From Candidatus Humimicrobium oleiphilum (GTDB lineage: Bacteria > Actinomycetota > Humimicrobiia > Humimicrobiales > Humimicrobiaceae), in NCBI GenBank assembly GCA_002304935.1, contig DBPS01000024.1:1-36423 (forward strand): 36,423 nucleotides of DNA. The letters run 5' to 3'. The notes under the pieces are model-generated. The model was given only the letters and a program-made list of their open reading frames with translations. It ran no database searches and was not told the DNA's origin. Positions 1 through 8,196 of the stretch are shown piece after piece (position 1 is the stretch's first letter; every line of letters begins with the position of its first letter). The position numbers and the translations under genes were made by a program.

Positions 1-476
1 ACTTTACCTGATAATTTGGGAGGAACCATTATATAATGTTTCACCAGACTTGTTTCATTTACATATCCCAGAAAATCGCCTTCTGCTACTTCCTGCCCTT
101 CAGAAACAAGAGCTTTAAAATCCCATTTCTTTTTTCTGTCCAGTGCAGGAACCTGTATGCCTCTTGAGATAAAATCGCCTTCCTGTCTGAAAATGACATC
201 CAGAGGCCTCTGGATTCCGTCGTATATTGATTCAATAAGGCCGGGCCCAAGTTCTACGGTAAGCGGGAAATCAGTCAGAAAAACCGGCTCTCCGACTCCT
301 ATGCCTCCGGTTTCTTCATAAACCTGTATTGATGCAAGATCGCCATTTATTTCGATTATTTCACCCATAAGCCTGCTTTCTGAAACAAAAACAACATCAT
401 ACATCTTGGCGCCAGACATATTTTTTGCTACTACTAAAGGACCGGCAACCTTAACAATATTGCCAATTTTTTCCAT
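1..476 (-). CDS. atpA: V/A-type ATPase catalytic subunit A (N-terminal part, cut by window edge)
   Basis: This is the first ~158 residues of the catalytic, nucleotide-binding A subunit of the V1/A1 headpiece. The reading frame starts at ATG (474-476) and runs open off the window's left edge. The beta-barrel start (MEKIGNIVKVAGPLVVAKN) and the motif GPGLIESIYDGIQRPLD near residues 77-93 are typical of A subunits. The following SRGIQVPALDRKKKW stretch begins the A-specific non-homologous insert that separates A from B subunits. The P-loop lies outside the window. It is the last visible gene of the minus-strand operon, about 44 bp after subunit F; B and D are expected next. Confidence 0.95.
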   Translation of the reverse strand, partial: MEKIGNIVKVAGPLVVAKNMSGAKMYDVVFVSESRLMGEIIEINGDLASIQVYEETGGIGVGEPVFLTDFPLTVELGPGLIESIYDGIQRPLDVIFRQEGDFISRGIQVPALDRKKKWDFKALVSEGQEVAEGDFLGYVNETSLVKHYIMVPPKLSGK

Positions 477-519
477 TTGGTTACTCCTAATTATTTAAAA
501 GATAAATTTTATTTAATGA

Positions 520-840
520 TCATTTACCAGTAAAAAGATCAACACCCATTGCTCTTACAACTGCCTGTCTGAGCAATTCCACGGCAAAGTTTTCTTTTTT
601 GCCAAGACCAGGTATGACAACAATTGAAGGCAATGTCTTGTTCATATATTTTTTAATGACAGCATTTATTTCAAGTGCAACATTTTCAGTAATAAAAATA
701 ATTGCATATCCTTCTTTTACAAGTTTTTCCAGCTGTTCTTCCAGCTTTAAATTTTTATTTGTCGGGAATACTTCTATGCCTATTGCCTTAAAAATAAGCA
801 TTATATCTTTTTCCCCGAAAGCAGCTATTTTAGCTTTCAC
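520..840 (-). CDS. atpF: V/A-type ATPase subunit F
   Basis: A 106-residue protein of the usual size for subunit F, the small Rossmann-like subunit that sits on the central stalk beside D and couples rotation to the headpiece. The family pattern is visible: an N-terminal KAKIAAFGEKDIMLIFKAIGIEVF strand-helix unit, a central IIFITENVA strand, and the IVVIPGLG segment before the C-terminal helix. The start is GTG (838-840), preceded by GGAG seven bases upstream. It overlaps the end of subunit C by 11 bp, so translation of the two is probably coupled. Confidence 0.92.
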   Translation of the reverse strand: MKAKIAAFGEKDIMLIFKAIGIEVFPTNKNLKLEEQLEKLVKEGYAIIFITENVALEINAVIKKYMNKTLPSIVVIPGLGKKENFAVELLRQAVVRAMGVDLFTGK

Positions 841-1918
841 TTAAAAACTCCGCTTTATGTTCTATATTTCTTTTTTCTGCATGGTATTTGATTCCCATAT
901 AAATCATATTCATAACTATAAGTTCTGTCTTTTTTCTTAAAAAGAAAGCGAATATCTTTTCAGGATTTGAAACAGAATATTTTATCTGGTCAAAAAATCT
1001 TATATTAAATACGCTTTCATTCTTTTCAAAAGAGAAGAATGATTCATAAGAATATAAAGAATGGATGCCCTTAATTGCTATTTCTCCATAAGCTGATTTT
1101 TCAAGCGCCCTTGCCCAGTAATCCGGGCTTTCTGATTCAATGGATTTAAAAAAATCAAAATCTATAAATCCGCCGGGATATAAAAAATCAGAATCTTTTA
1201 AAGATGCTCCGGCAAATTTCATTCTGTTCATATTCTTTATGTTCTGTATATCAATCCAGTGTCTTAAATAATCAGCAAGCATTTTACTACCAGTTTTTAA
1301 AACTTCTTCAAGGATCAGGCTGATATATTTTTTCTCAAAAGCAATTTCTGTTTTTCTGAAATTAATTCTTCTTTCCTTATCAGGCTCTGATTCGCTCTGG
1401 AATTCCTTTTTAAGAGCAATCATATCATTGATTATTTTAAGGAATATGCCTGTATTTTCCCTGGTTATCTCAATGCTTTCTTTTTTTAGAAAAGAAATAA
1501 GTTCGTCATAGGAAAAAGTCAGTAAAATAAAGAGGTTTTCCAGACTGGAATTAAGTATTAACGATTTTAATCCAAGTTTGAAATCATGGAGGTATTCTTC
1601 CATAAACAACAAATATACCAGGATCCTGTGCCTGTCTTCCAATCTTTCAAGGAGAAAATCCACGATCTCTTTATATGATTTAAGGATAAATATATCCATA
1701 TCATTTTCTTCATCGATAAGATTGATTTTTTTTGCATAGACTGTCTCTGAAAGGATTTTTAAAAAATCATCAGTGTTATTTGCTGCAGCCATTCTGTCAA
1801 GTTTGGACTTGTCGAGGAATTCATATTCCCTGGCTTTAAGTTCAGCGCAGGCAAAAAGATAGCTGCTGTCATCAGTCAGCTCGTATTTTTCTGCCTCTGT
1901 TTTTACAACCTTTTCCAT
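830..1918 (-). CDS. atpC: V/A-type ATPase subunit C (AC39 family)
   Basis: A 362-residue, mostly helical soluble protein, about the usual length for the C/AC39 subunit, the funnel-shaped socket that joins the central stalk to the membrane ring. It begins SSYLFACAELKAREYEFLDKSKL, which matches the opening helix of the family (Y..AR.RA.E..LL), and it ends in a charged helical tail. Identification rests mainly on this pattern and on its place between subunits E and F in the operon. ATG start at 1916-1918. Confidence 0.88.
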   Translation of the reverse strand: MEKVVKTEAEKYELTDDSSYLFACAELKAREYEFLDKSKLDRMAAANNTDDFLKILSETVYAKKINLIDEENDMDIFILKSYKEIVDFLLERLEDRHRILVYLLFMEEYLHDFKLGLKSLILNSSLENLFILLTFSYDELISFLKKESIEITRENTGIFLKIINDMIALKKEFQSESEPDKERRINFRKTEIAFEKKYISLILEEVLKTGSKMLADYLRHWIDIQNIKNMNRMKFAGASLKDSDFLYPGGFIDFDFFKSIESESPDYWARALEKSAYGEIAIKGIHSLYSYESFFSFEKNESVFNIRFFDQIKYSVSNPEKIFAFFLRKKTELIVMNMIYMGIKYHAEKRNIEHKAEFLSES

Positions 1919-1965
1919 TTATAAAACAAATATTCTTTAATTAAAATTTAATATTTTGAAAATAA

Positions 1966-2538
1966 TCATTCAAAAAGTAATTTTGATATCTCCATCTTTG
2001 TATCTTCAGACTCAGGGTCAATGAGGTTTCTTTCAGAAAAGTAATATTCTTTTCTTCCATCTATAATTTTTAGTCCTCTGTCAAAATTAGGGGCTTTTTC
2101 TGATTTTATAATTTTCTTATTCCCGAATATCTTACCGACAACTGAATCGGTAATTCTTTTTTCATTTTTCCCTGTCTGGTAAACTGCATTTTTGACATTT
2201 ATATCGCCGGCGAATTTTAAAAGTGGCTTTTCAATCCTGTCTATACTGATATTTTCAAGCCTGTTTATTATGTTTTTTATAATGTCATCAACTATTTTTA
2301 TTTTTTCCATTAGAAATTTCTGGTTTAACTGAGAATTAAACTGTGCAATAAGAAAATCATACTCCCGCTTGTACATTTCCCGGGCAAGCGCATTTCCTTT
2401 GGTAAGTATTATTTCTCTTGCTTCTTCTGCTTCTTTTAAAATAGCTTCAGCTTTTTTCTTAGCTTCTGCAAGAATTTCTCTTTTCTCATTTTCAGCATCT
2501 TCTATTAATTTTTTTGAAACATTTTCAGTTTCCGTCAT
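1966..2538 (-). CDS. atpE: V/A-type ATPase subunit E (peripheral stalk)
   Basis: A 190-residue protein with an N-terminal coiled coil rich in Glu, Lys and Ala (about residues 5-60) and a C-terminal globular part. This is the layout of subunit E, which pairs with the short H/G coiled coil to form the peripheral stalk that keeps the A3B3 head from spinning. The ATG start is preceded by AAGGTGA at good spacing. It lies 20 bp downstream of the K subunit gene in the same minus-strand operon. Confidence 0.9.
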   Translation of the reverse strand: MTETENVSKKLIEDAENEKREILAEAKKKAEAILKEAEEAREIILTKGNALAREMYKREYDFLIAQFNSQLNQKFLMEKIKIVDDIIKNIINRLENISIDRIEKPLLKFAGDINVKNAVYQTGKNEKRITDSVVGKIFGNKKIIKSEKAPNFDRGLKIIDGRKEYYFSERNLIDPESEDTKMEISKLLFE

Positions 2539-2558
2539 ATCTTCACCTTTTAATCTAA

Positions 2559-3023
2559 TTACAATTTGACAGCATTTATCAGGAAGAAGCTTATTAATAA
2601 TCCAAGTACGGCGTATGTCTCAACCATTGCAGCAAATATAACGCCTTTTATGACTTCCTTTGGTCTTTTTGCAGCAAGATTGACACCGGCGGCTGCTACT
2701 TTTCCCTGATATATTGCAGAAAACAAACCAATAAGCCCGACAGGAAGAGCTGCACCGAGAAGCTGGAGCCCCTGCATCATTTCTGTTATTCCCGCAATTT
2801 TTCCGATGATAAGGAAAGCTGCAACGAATCCGTAAAAACCCTGTGTACCTGGCAATACAACCAGCAGGAAGAGACTTCCAAATTTAGACGGATCTTCTGA
2901 AATTACTCCTGCAGCAGCTTTGGCAGGAAAACTTATTCCTATTGCGGAGCCAAGTCCTGCAAAAAATGTTGCAAATCCTGCACCTACTATTGCTAATGCT
3001 ATACCTAGAGCGGCACCTGACAT
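2559..3023 (-). CDS. atpK: V/A-type ATPase membrane ring subunit K (duplicated proteolipid, Na+ signature)
   Basis: A 154-residue proteolipid with four membrane helices, i.e. a fused pair of hairpins that forms the rotating ring. Only the second hairpin carries the ion-binding carboxylate (E135 in AAMVETYAVLG). The first hairpin has LPGTQGFYGF instead. Residues L57, T60, Q61, Q106 and E135 fall in the same order, and at a constant offset of four, as the Na+-coordinating L61, T64, Q65, Q110 and E139 of Enterococcus hirae NtpK. I infer Na+ coupling. The start ATG follows a strong AGGAGG site, fitting the high copy number needed for a ring subunit. Confidence 0.95.
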   Translation of the reverse strand: MSGAALGIALAIVGAGFATFFAGLGSAIGISFPAKAAAGVISEDPSKFGSLFLLVVLPGTQGFYGFVAAFLIIGKIAGITEMMQGLQLLGAALPVGLIGLFSAIYQGKVAAAGVNLAAKRPKEVIKGVIFAAMVETYAVLGLLISFFLINAVKL

Positions 3024-3038
3024 TTTTCCTCCTATGAA

Positions 3039-5048
3039 TTAATCTTTTATTGATATATATTTATGTTCTTCTTTAAAGACTTCAAAAGGCCTTCCTCCGC
3101 CTTCATAAAATTTTGAAAAGAATTCCACATACTGGAGCCTCATTGTATGTACAAATCCACCCAGTATATTGATCCCCAAATTAAACATATGGCCGAATAT
3201 AAGACCGACTATTAAAATTATTATACCTATTACTGGAATTGAACCTATCTGAAAAGCAATTTTATTTATTGCTGTTCCTATCCCTGCCGTTACAAGCCCC
3301 AGAGCCATTAATCTGATATATGATAGAAAATCTCCCAGAAAAGAAGTTATTCCATTTACTATCGTCAGATTTAAAAATCCCATGAAAAGCCTGAAACCCC
3401 AGTTTTTCTCATCTCTTGCTCCGAACAATATGATTACAAGAGCTGCAGGAAGCATAAGCCAGATTAGTATTTTCGCAACCGAAGCAGAAAACAAAGGTTC
3501 ACTTACAAGCTGGATATTTACAGCAATCTCTGTTGATAAAAGTATTATTACAAGAGAGACTACTATGACTATCCACGGAAGCGTATCAAAGAAAACTGTC
3601 TTGTATTCTTTTCTGAACAGGTTATCAAAAAATTTTATAAAAAGTCCAAAAATTACCTGTATTACGCCCAGAAGCAATGCCAGCCTGAAAAAATTCATTG
3701 CTCCATCCGTTTTCATCGGGTCACCGAATATGGCAAATCTGGAGAAAAAACCGTCAATTCCAAGATAGCTTGGGAGGTCTCCAAACCAGCCATTAAAAAC
3801 AGCTCCTCCCAGAATGGTGAAAATCCCAAGGATAAGTACAAGCATGGGAATATTTTTTGAACCTTTCATTTTAAAGAAAAGCACAATGGAAATGGCGACA
3901 AATATTAAACCGTATCCTGCGTCTGTCATGCACAGGCCAAAGAACAATGCAAAAAAGATTGCTATATAAGGTGTAGGATCTATCTCAAAATACTTTGGTA
4001 CACCATATAGATTTATTATGAGTTCAAAAGGCCTGAAAAACTTTTTGTTTTCAAGCACTGTAGGCACTGTTTCGTCTTCTTCAGGCTCAACAGGTATTAT
4101 TCTTGTAAAGTTAAAGCCATCAATTATATTATCAAAGATTTTCTTATCATCTTTTTTTACCCAGACTGTATAAAAGGAAACATTATCAGTAGAAAATCCG
4201 TAATTTACAGCCCATTCGATTTCCAGGTTATTCTCAAGATAATCCAGATATATTGTCAGGATTCTTTCAAAGTCTTTTTTATAACCTTCTAACTTTTTCC
4301 CAAGGTTATTATTAATATTTTCCAGATGAGCCAGTTTCTTTTTCAATGAATCTATATTTTCCTGCACAGTCCCGAAGTAACCTTTTATGTCAGCTTCTTC
4401 AAATGTTATATCCGACAGATAATCCCTGGCATCAGCTCTGACTCCGGAGTGATAAGCCAGGATAATATAATTCAGGTCCAGATTATTGTTGATTACTTCA
4501 TAAGATATCTTCTTTTTATCAAATTCGGAGCATATTTCTTCAAAAACATTCTTTTTTGCTTTGATTATTCCGAGTTTTATTGAATATGAATCATAATCCC
4601 CGAGAAGTTCAAGCCTGTTTTTAAATGAAGACCATAGATCAAGCTGATTTATTTTAAGATTTATTTCAGTACTCTTTGCGTTATTGAAGCTTATTTCCTT
4701 ATCAATAGAAATTATTTCGTCGATTATTTCTTCATTGTCCGTGCGGGAAGCAATATTCTCATATTCGTGGTTTGAAACTACTATTTTTCCGGCTTTGGCA
4801 GCCATTTTCTTACCGACTCTTTTTTCATATTCTGCCAGAATATCAAGGGCTCTTTTTGCTTTGATATTGACATCAGGTACTGTAAAGTCCTGTTTTTGAA
4901 GTGCCGGAACTGATTCATCATTATTTTTATCTGTTTTGAAATATGGCTTTAGCTCAATAAGTTCTTTTTTCTGTAAAAACTTGAGAACTTTTGTTTCTTC
5001 TGATTTATGGACTACTATTAAATATTTTTCAAGCCTGGCAACTGCCAT
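3039..5048 (-). CDS. atpI: V/A-type ATPase stator subunit I (a-subunit homologue)
   Basis: A 669-residue protein of the normal size for subunit I. The first ~330 residues are soluble, with a coiled-coil hairpin, and bind the peripheral stalks. The rest is a membrane half with about seven to eight helices that forms the ion half-channels beside the K ring. The hallmark SYIRLMALGL segment is present; its Arg is the stator charge that releases the ion from the ring Glu. The gene follows the H subunit by 13 bp and precedes K by 15 bp. Confidence 0.95.
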   Translation of the reverse strand: MAVARLEKYLIVVHKSEETKVLKFLQKKELIELKPYFKTDKNNDESVPALQKQDFTVPDVNIKAKRALDILAEYEKRVGKKMAAKAGKIVVSNHEYENIASRTDNEEIIDEIISIDKEISFNNAKSTEINLKINQLDLWSSFKNRLELLGDYDSYSIKLGIIKAKKNVFEEICSEFDKKKISYEVINNNLDLNYIILAYHSGVRADARDYLSDITFEEADIKGYFGTVQENIDSLKKKLAHLENINNNLGKKLEGYKKDFERILTIYLDYLENNLEIEWAVNYGFSTDNVSFYTVWVKKDDKKIFDNIIDGFNFTRIIPVEPEEDETVPTVLENKKFFRPFELIINLYGVPKYFEIDPTPYIAIFFALFFGLCMTDAGYGLIFVAISIVLFFKMKGSKNIPMLVLILGIFTILGGAVFNGWFGDLPSYLGIDGFFSRFAIFGDPMKTDGAMNFFRLALLLGVIQVIFGLFIKFFDNLFRKEYKTVFFDTLPWIVIVVSLVIILLSTEIAVNIQLVSEPLFSASVAKILIWLMLPAALVIILFGARDEKNWGFRLFMGFLNLTIVNGITSFLGDFLSYIRLMALGLVTAGIGTAINKIAFQIGSIPVIGIIILIVGLIFGHMFNLGINILGGFVHTMRLQYVEFFSKFYEGGGRPFEVFKEEHKYISIKD

Positions 5049-5061
5049 AACATCAATTCCG

Positions 5062-5373
5062 TTATTCTAAAATTCTATTGACTATTTCATTAATAATTTT
5101 TTCTTTTTTAACTGCGGAATCATTTTTTAATTTTTCTATTTTCTTTTCAAACTCACTGGCAATTTTCTCTTTTTCAGCCGAAGCATCCTCCGAAGCCTTT
5201 TTTCTGGAAGACAGTATTGTTTGTTTTACCTCTGCTTCTGATTCTTTTATTCTTTTGCCGCTGTCACTGTATGCCTTTTCAATAATCGAAGCAGCTTCTG
5301 TTTTAGAAGATTCTATTGTTGCTTTTGATTTTTCTTCAGCCGATTTTATTTGCTCAATTATGTTTTCAATCAT
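5062..5373 (-). CDS. V/A-type ATPase subunit H/G (peripheral stalk coiled coil)
   Basis: About 103 residues, almost entirely a charged coiled coil (MIENIIEQIKSAEEKSKA, then continuous Glu/Lys/Ala heptads), the expected partner of subunit E in the peripheral stalk. I place the start at the ATG 5371-5373, which has GGGAAG upstream (spacing about 11 bases). A longer frame from a TTG at 5406 would add eleven residues that do not fit the coiled coil. It is the first gene of the ATPase operon. Archaeal nomenclature calls it H (or G), so I leave the symbol blank. Confidence 0.85.
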   Translation of the reverse strand: MIENIIEQIKSAEEKSKATIESSKTEAASIIEKAYSDSGKRIKESEAEVKQTILSSRKKASEDASAEKEKIASEFEKKIEKLKNDSAVKKEKIINEIVNRILE

Positions 5374-5436
5374 ATTAAAAATTACTTCCCAGATTTTAAA
5401 TTTCAATTATTATAACAGCGTAAGAGCTAACAATAT

Positions 5437-5464
5437 ATGATATCAATAATTAATTTACTGTCAA
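5437..5464 (-). promoter_or_regulatory. Candidate sigma-70-type promoter of the V/A-ATPase operon
   Basis: On the minus strand a perfect TTGACA (5464-5459) is followed after 16 bases by TATCAT (5442-5437), a five-of-six match to TATAAT. Transcription would begin near 5430 and give a leader of about 57 nt before the ATG at 5373. This is the best promoter match in the divergent region. Confidence 0.6.
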
Positions 5465-5591
5465 CATAATGAAAAAAAATTTACCATTTAAATTTTCAAT
5501 TTTTAAAACCAATTAAATCAGGCCGTTCTTCCTGCTCTTTTTTAAGAAAAATATTTATTTTATTATTAATACTAATTGAAAAAATATTTTT

Positions 5592-5620
5592 TTGCAGTAG
5601 AATAACTAACTTGGTTTAAT
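5592..5620 (+). promoter_or_regulatory. Weak candidate promoter of the apbE-rnf operon
   Basis: TTGCAG (5592-5597), a 17-base spacer and TTTAAT (5615-5620) give a possible promoter with a leader of about 80 nt. The -35 box matches consensus at only three positions, so the call depends mostly on the -10 box, the spacing and the lack of a better candidate. Confidence 0.3.
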
Positions 5621-5650
5621 TATTTGAAATTGTCTGGCCCTGATGGGAAA

Positions 5651-5680
5651 ACTAATAAATTATTATTAGTTTAATAATAA
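5651..5680. promoter_or_regulatory. AT-rich inverted repeats in the rnf leader (possible operator)
   Basis: TTATTATTA (5660-5668) and TAATAATAA (5672-5680) form a perfect 9-bp inverted repeat with a 3-base centre. ACTAATAA (5651-5658) and TTATTAGT (5663-5670) form a second, overlapping 8-bp repeat. They lie downstream of the candidate -10 box and about 30 bp before apbE. An AT-rich dyad here could be a repressor site, for instance of the Fur/PerR kind, but low sequence complexity makes chance a real alternative. Confidence 0.35.
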
Positions 5681-5708
5681 AATATAAAATAAAATAAGCA
5701 TATTTTTA

Positions 5709-6737
5709 ATGAAAATAGACAGAATTCTTTTTAAAACATTCCTATTAAAAACGTCCTTGATATTATCCTTATTACTCACAATAGCTGTATTTTTGTTTTC
5801 ATTTACAGGTTGCAGCCAGCTGCCGAAAAGGTTTGAGGATACCCGGGAAAAAATGGGCACATTTGTAAATATAATAATTTACAGCAATGATGAAGATTAT
5901 TCAGACATAATTGAAAGCTCTTTCCAGAAAATTGATGAGCTTAACAAAGTTGCTTCGAATTACGACAGTGAAAGTTCTGTCTCTGTTTTGAATCGTGACG
6001 GAATAATAAAAAATGCCCCTGAAGAACTTATAGAAATCATAAATATTTCAAAAGAATATAATATAAAAACCGAAAGTACTTTCGATATTACTGTAAATCC
6101 GATTCTTGAGTTGTGGTCTGAGGGACTTTGGGAGGAGAGCGAAGAAGTCCAGAAGCAGAAAATAAATGAGGCATTAAAACTTCTGGGTTCAGATCAGATA
6201 CATATAGAAGGAAGCACGATAACTCTGGGCAAAAAAGGTATGTCGCTTACCCTTGGAGGCGTTGCCAAAGGATATATAGTTGACGAAGTAATCGAACTTA
6301 TAAAATCAAAAGGCATAAAGAGCGCTCTGGTAAATGCCGGCGGAGATATAAGAATTCTGGGTTCCAAGCCGGACGGGTCCTCATGGAATATAAGTCTTGA
6401 AAATCCGGATAACACATCAGAGCAGATTGTTGAATTTTCTCTTAGCGATAAATCAATAGCTACTTCAGGAAATTATTACAGGTATTTTGACCCTGAAAAA
6501 GAAGTACATCATATAATAGACCCAAGGACAGGATTTTCCTCAAATGAATGTATAAGCGTGACTATAATTTCGGAAAATGCTACAATTGCCGATATTCTTG
6601 CAACATCCGTATTCGTGCTTGGTCCGGAGGATGGATTAAGGATTATCGAAGGTATTGAAAATACAGAAGCTTTTATAATAGATAATGAAAGAAATTTTCA
6701 TAAATCGAGCGGAATTGAAAAATTTATTGTAGAATAG
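5709..6737 (+). CDS. apbE: ApbE-family FAD:protein FMN transferase (lipoprotein)
   Basis: A 342-residue flavin transferase that uses FAD and Mg2+ to attach FMN to Thr or Ser of extracytoplasmic proteins, here most likely RnfG and RnfD. The N-terminus has a hydrophobic signal ending in FSFTGC, so the mature protein starts at lipidated C35 and faces outward. Family motifs are present: FDITVNPILELW, GGVAKGYIVDEV, NAGGDIRILG, SIATSGNYYRYF and HHIIDPRTGF, then IADILATSVFVLG near the C-terminus with the metal-binding Asp. It is first in the rnf operon, and its TAG stop shares one base with the next start. Full length, no lesion seen. Confidence 0.95.
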   Translation: MKIDRILFKTFLLKTSLILSLLLTIAVFLFSFTGCSQLPKRFEDTREKMGTFVNIIIYSNDEDYSDIIESSFQKIDELNKVASNYDSESSVSVLNRDGIIKNAPEELIEIINISKEYNIKTESTFDITVNPILELWSEGLWEESEEVQKQKINEALKLLGSDQIHIEGSTITLGKKGMSLTLGGVAKGYIVDEVIELIKSKGIKSALVNAGGDIRILGSKPDGSSWNISLENPDNTSEQIVEFSLSDKSIATSGNYYRYFDPEKEVHHIIDPRTGFSSNECISVTIISENATIADILATSVFVLGPEDGLRIIEGIENTEAFIIDNERNFHKSSGIEKFIVE

Positions 6738-8152
6738 TGAAAAATAAAATGACAATAAAAAGAATAAAATTTACTGCAGGCCTTAAATTACCTGAAAACA
6801 AGATAACCGAGCATATGCCGGTTGTCAGGCTTGACCTGCCTTCAAAAGTGGTGCTTCCTTTACAGCAGCATTTCGGGCAGCAATGCAATCTTCTTGTAAA
6901 AAAAGGGGATACAGTCAGAACAGGACAGATCATTGCTGACTCGGACAGTTTTATATCTGCACCTATACATTCAACGATAACAGGTGTTGTCAGCTCAGTT
7001 TTTAAAATGATAAATCCTCTTGCAAATTCAATAGTAGATGCTGCAGAAATTACAGCATCAGAAGAAGAAGATGTCCAGTATCTTCCGGTTAATCAGGTAT
7101 TTGAGGAAATAAAAAAAGATCTTGAGGGATTTAAAGATAATAATGAAGCTGAAAAATATCTTGCAGATAAAATAAAAGAAATTATTTCCAGAATAAACGG
7201 ACTCGATAATGAAGAGATAATATCTATTGTTAAAAATGCAGGAATTGTCGGACTTGGAGGAGCGACTTTCCCTACACACGTAAAACTCAGACCGCCAAAG
7301 GACAAACAAATAGATTCCCTTATTATAAATGGATGTGAGTGCGAACCATATATAACAGCTGACCACAGGATAATGCTTGAGTACGGCATGCAGATGTTAA
7401 TAGGCGCTTATATTTTTTACAAAGTCCTTAATCCCGGGAAAGTTTATATAGCTATCGAAGATAATAAAGAAGATGCAATCTTAAATATAGACAGTCTCAT
7501 TGCAAAATCAGGACTTTCCAAGAGTTTCTGCGTAGTCTCTCTTAAATCAAAATATCCGATGGGCGCAGAAAAGACACTTATAAAGAATGTACTGAAAAGA
7601 AAAGTCCCTGTCGGCGGTCTTCCGCTTGATGTCGGCGTTGTTGTCAATAATGTCGGAACATGTAAGGCTGCATGTGATGCGGTTTTAAGAGGCCAGCCTC
7701 TTATTGAAAAAATAATCTCGGTAACCGGTGCTGTTTCAAATCCGGGAAATTTCATAGTCCGTATTGGTACACCTGTCAGTGAAATCCTTAAATGCTGTGG
7801 AGGGTTCAAAAGTGAAATAAGAGAGATAATCCTTGGCGGACCCATGATGGGAAATGATATAAATGAAGAAAATTTTCCTGTTACAAAAGCTGTGAGCTGC
7901 ATACTGATAAAAAGAGGCCTTCCCAGAAATGAAGGTCACTGCATAAGATGCGGCAGATGCGTGGATATATGCCCGATGAACCTTATGCCTCTTAATTATG
8001 TAAATTTTGTAAAGAACAGCAAATTTGATATGTGCAGGGAATACCATATATCAAGCTGTATAGAATGCGGTTCCTGCGCTTATGTTTGTCCTTCAGCAAT
8101 TCCGATAGTTGCATATATTAAAACAGGAAAGAGCATACTTACAGGCAAATAA
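6737..8152 (+). CDS. rnfC: Rnf electron transport complex subunit C
   Basis: A 471-residue peripheral subunit of the Rnf complex, which passes electrons between ferredoxin and NAD+ and pumps Na+ or H+. It has the NqrF/Nqo1-like core (GLGGATFPTHVKL, then NGCECEPYITADHRIML) for FMN/NADH binding, and two C-terminal [4Fe-4S] sites, CIRCGRCVDICP and CIECGSCAYVCP. The N-terminal IHSTITGVV belongs to the RnfC barrel-sandwich domain. The GTG at 6737 overlaps the apbE stop; an in-frame ATG at 6749 is an equally plausible start because neither has a clear Shine-Dalgarno site. Confidence 0.96.
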   Translation: MKNKMTIKRIKFTAGLKLPENKITEHMPVVRLDLPSKVVLPLQQHFGQQCNLLVKKGDTVRTGQIIADSDSFISAPIHSTITGVVSSVFKMINPLANSIVDAAEITASEEEDVQYLPVNQVFEEIKKDLEGFKDNNEAEKYLADKIKEIISRINGLDNEEIISIVKNAGIVGLGGATFPTHVKLRPPKDKQIDSLIINGCECEPYITADHRIMLEYGMQMLIGAYIFYKVLNPGKVYIAIEDNKEDAILNIDSLIAKSGLSKSFCVVSLKSKYPMGAEKTLIKNVLKRKVPVGGLPLDVGVVVNNVGTCKAACDAVLRGQPLIEKIISVTGAVSNPGNFIVRIGTPVSEILKCCGGFKSEIREIILGGPMMGNDINEENFPVTKAVSCILIKRGLPRNEGHCIRCGRCVDICPMNLMPLNYVNFVKNSKFDMCREYHISSCIECGSCAYVCPSAIPIVAYIKTGKSILTGK

Positions 8153-8196
8153 GATTTTAAAAGGATTAAAAATAAAAATAAATTTGAACTATAAAA

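Larger units (their letters stand above)
5374..5708. other. Divergent intergenic region between the ATPase and rnf operons
   Basis: A 335-bp, very AT-rich stretch with no convincing gene. It separates two operons that point away from each other and so must hold both promoters; candidates are listed separately. Near the rnf side there are overlapping AT-rich inverted repeats (5651-5680). Near 5579-5592 there is a short A-tract/T-tract palindrome (AAAAAATATTTTTT). No RNA gene or known riboswitch fold was recognised. Confidence 0.7.

Noticed and set aside
599..844. Antisense open frames over real genes (for example over subunits F, K and I, rnfC, murA)
   Set aside because: They lie opposite well-supported conserved genes, lack ribosome sites and show no recognisable motifs, so they are shadows of coding sequence.
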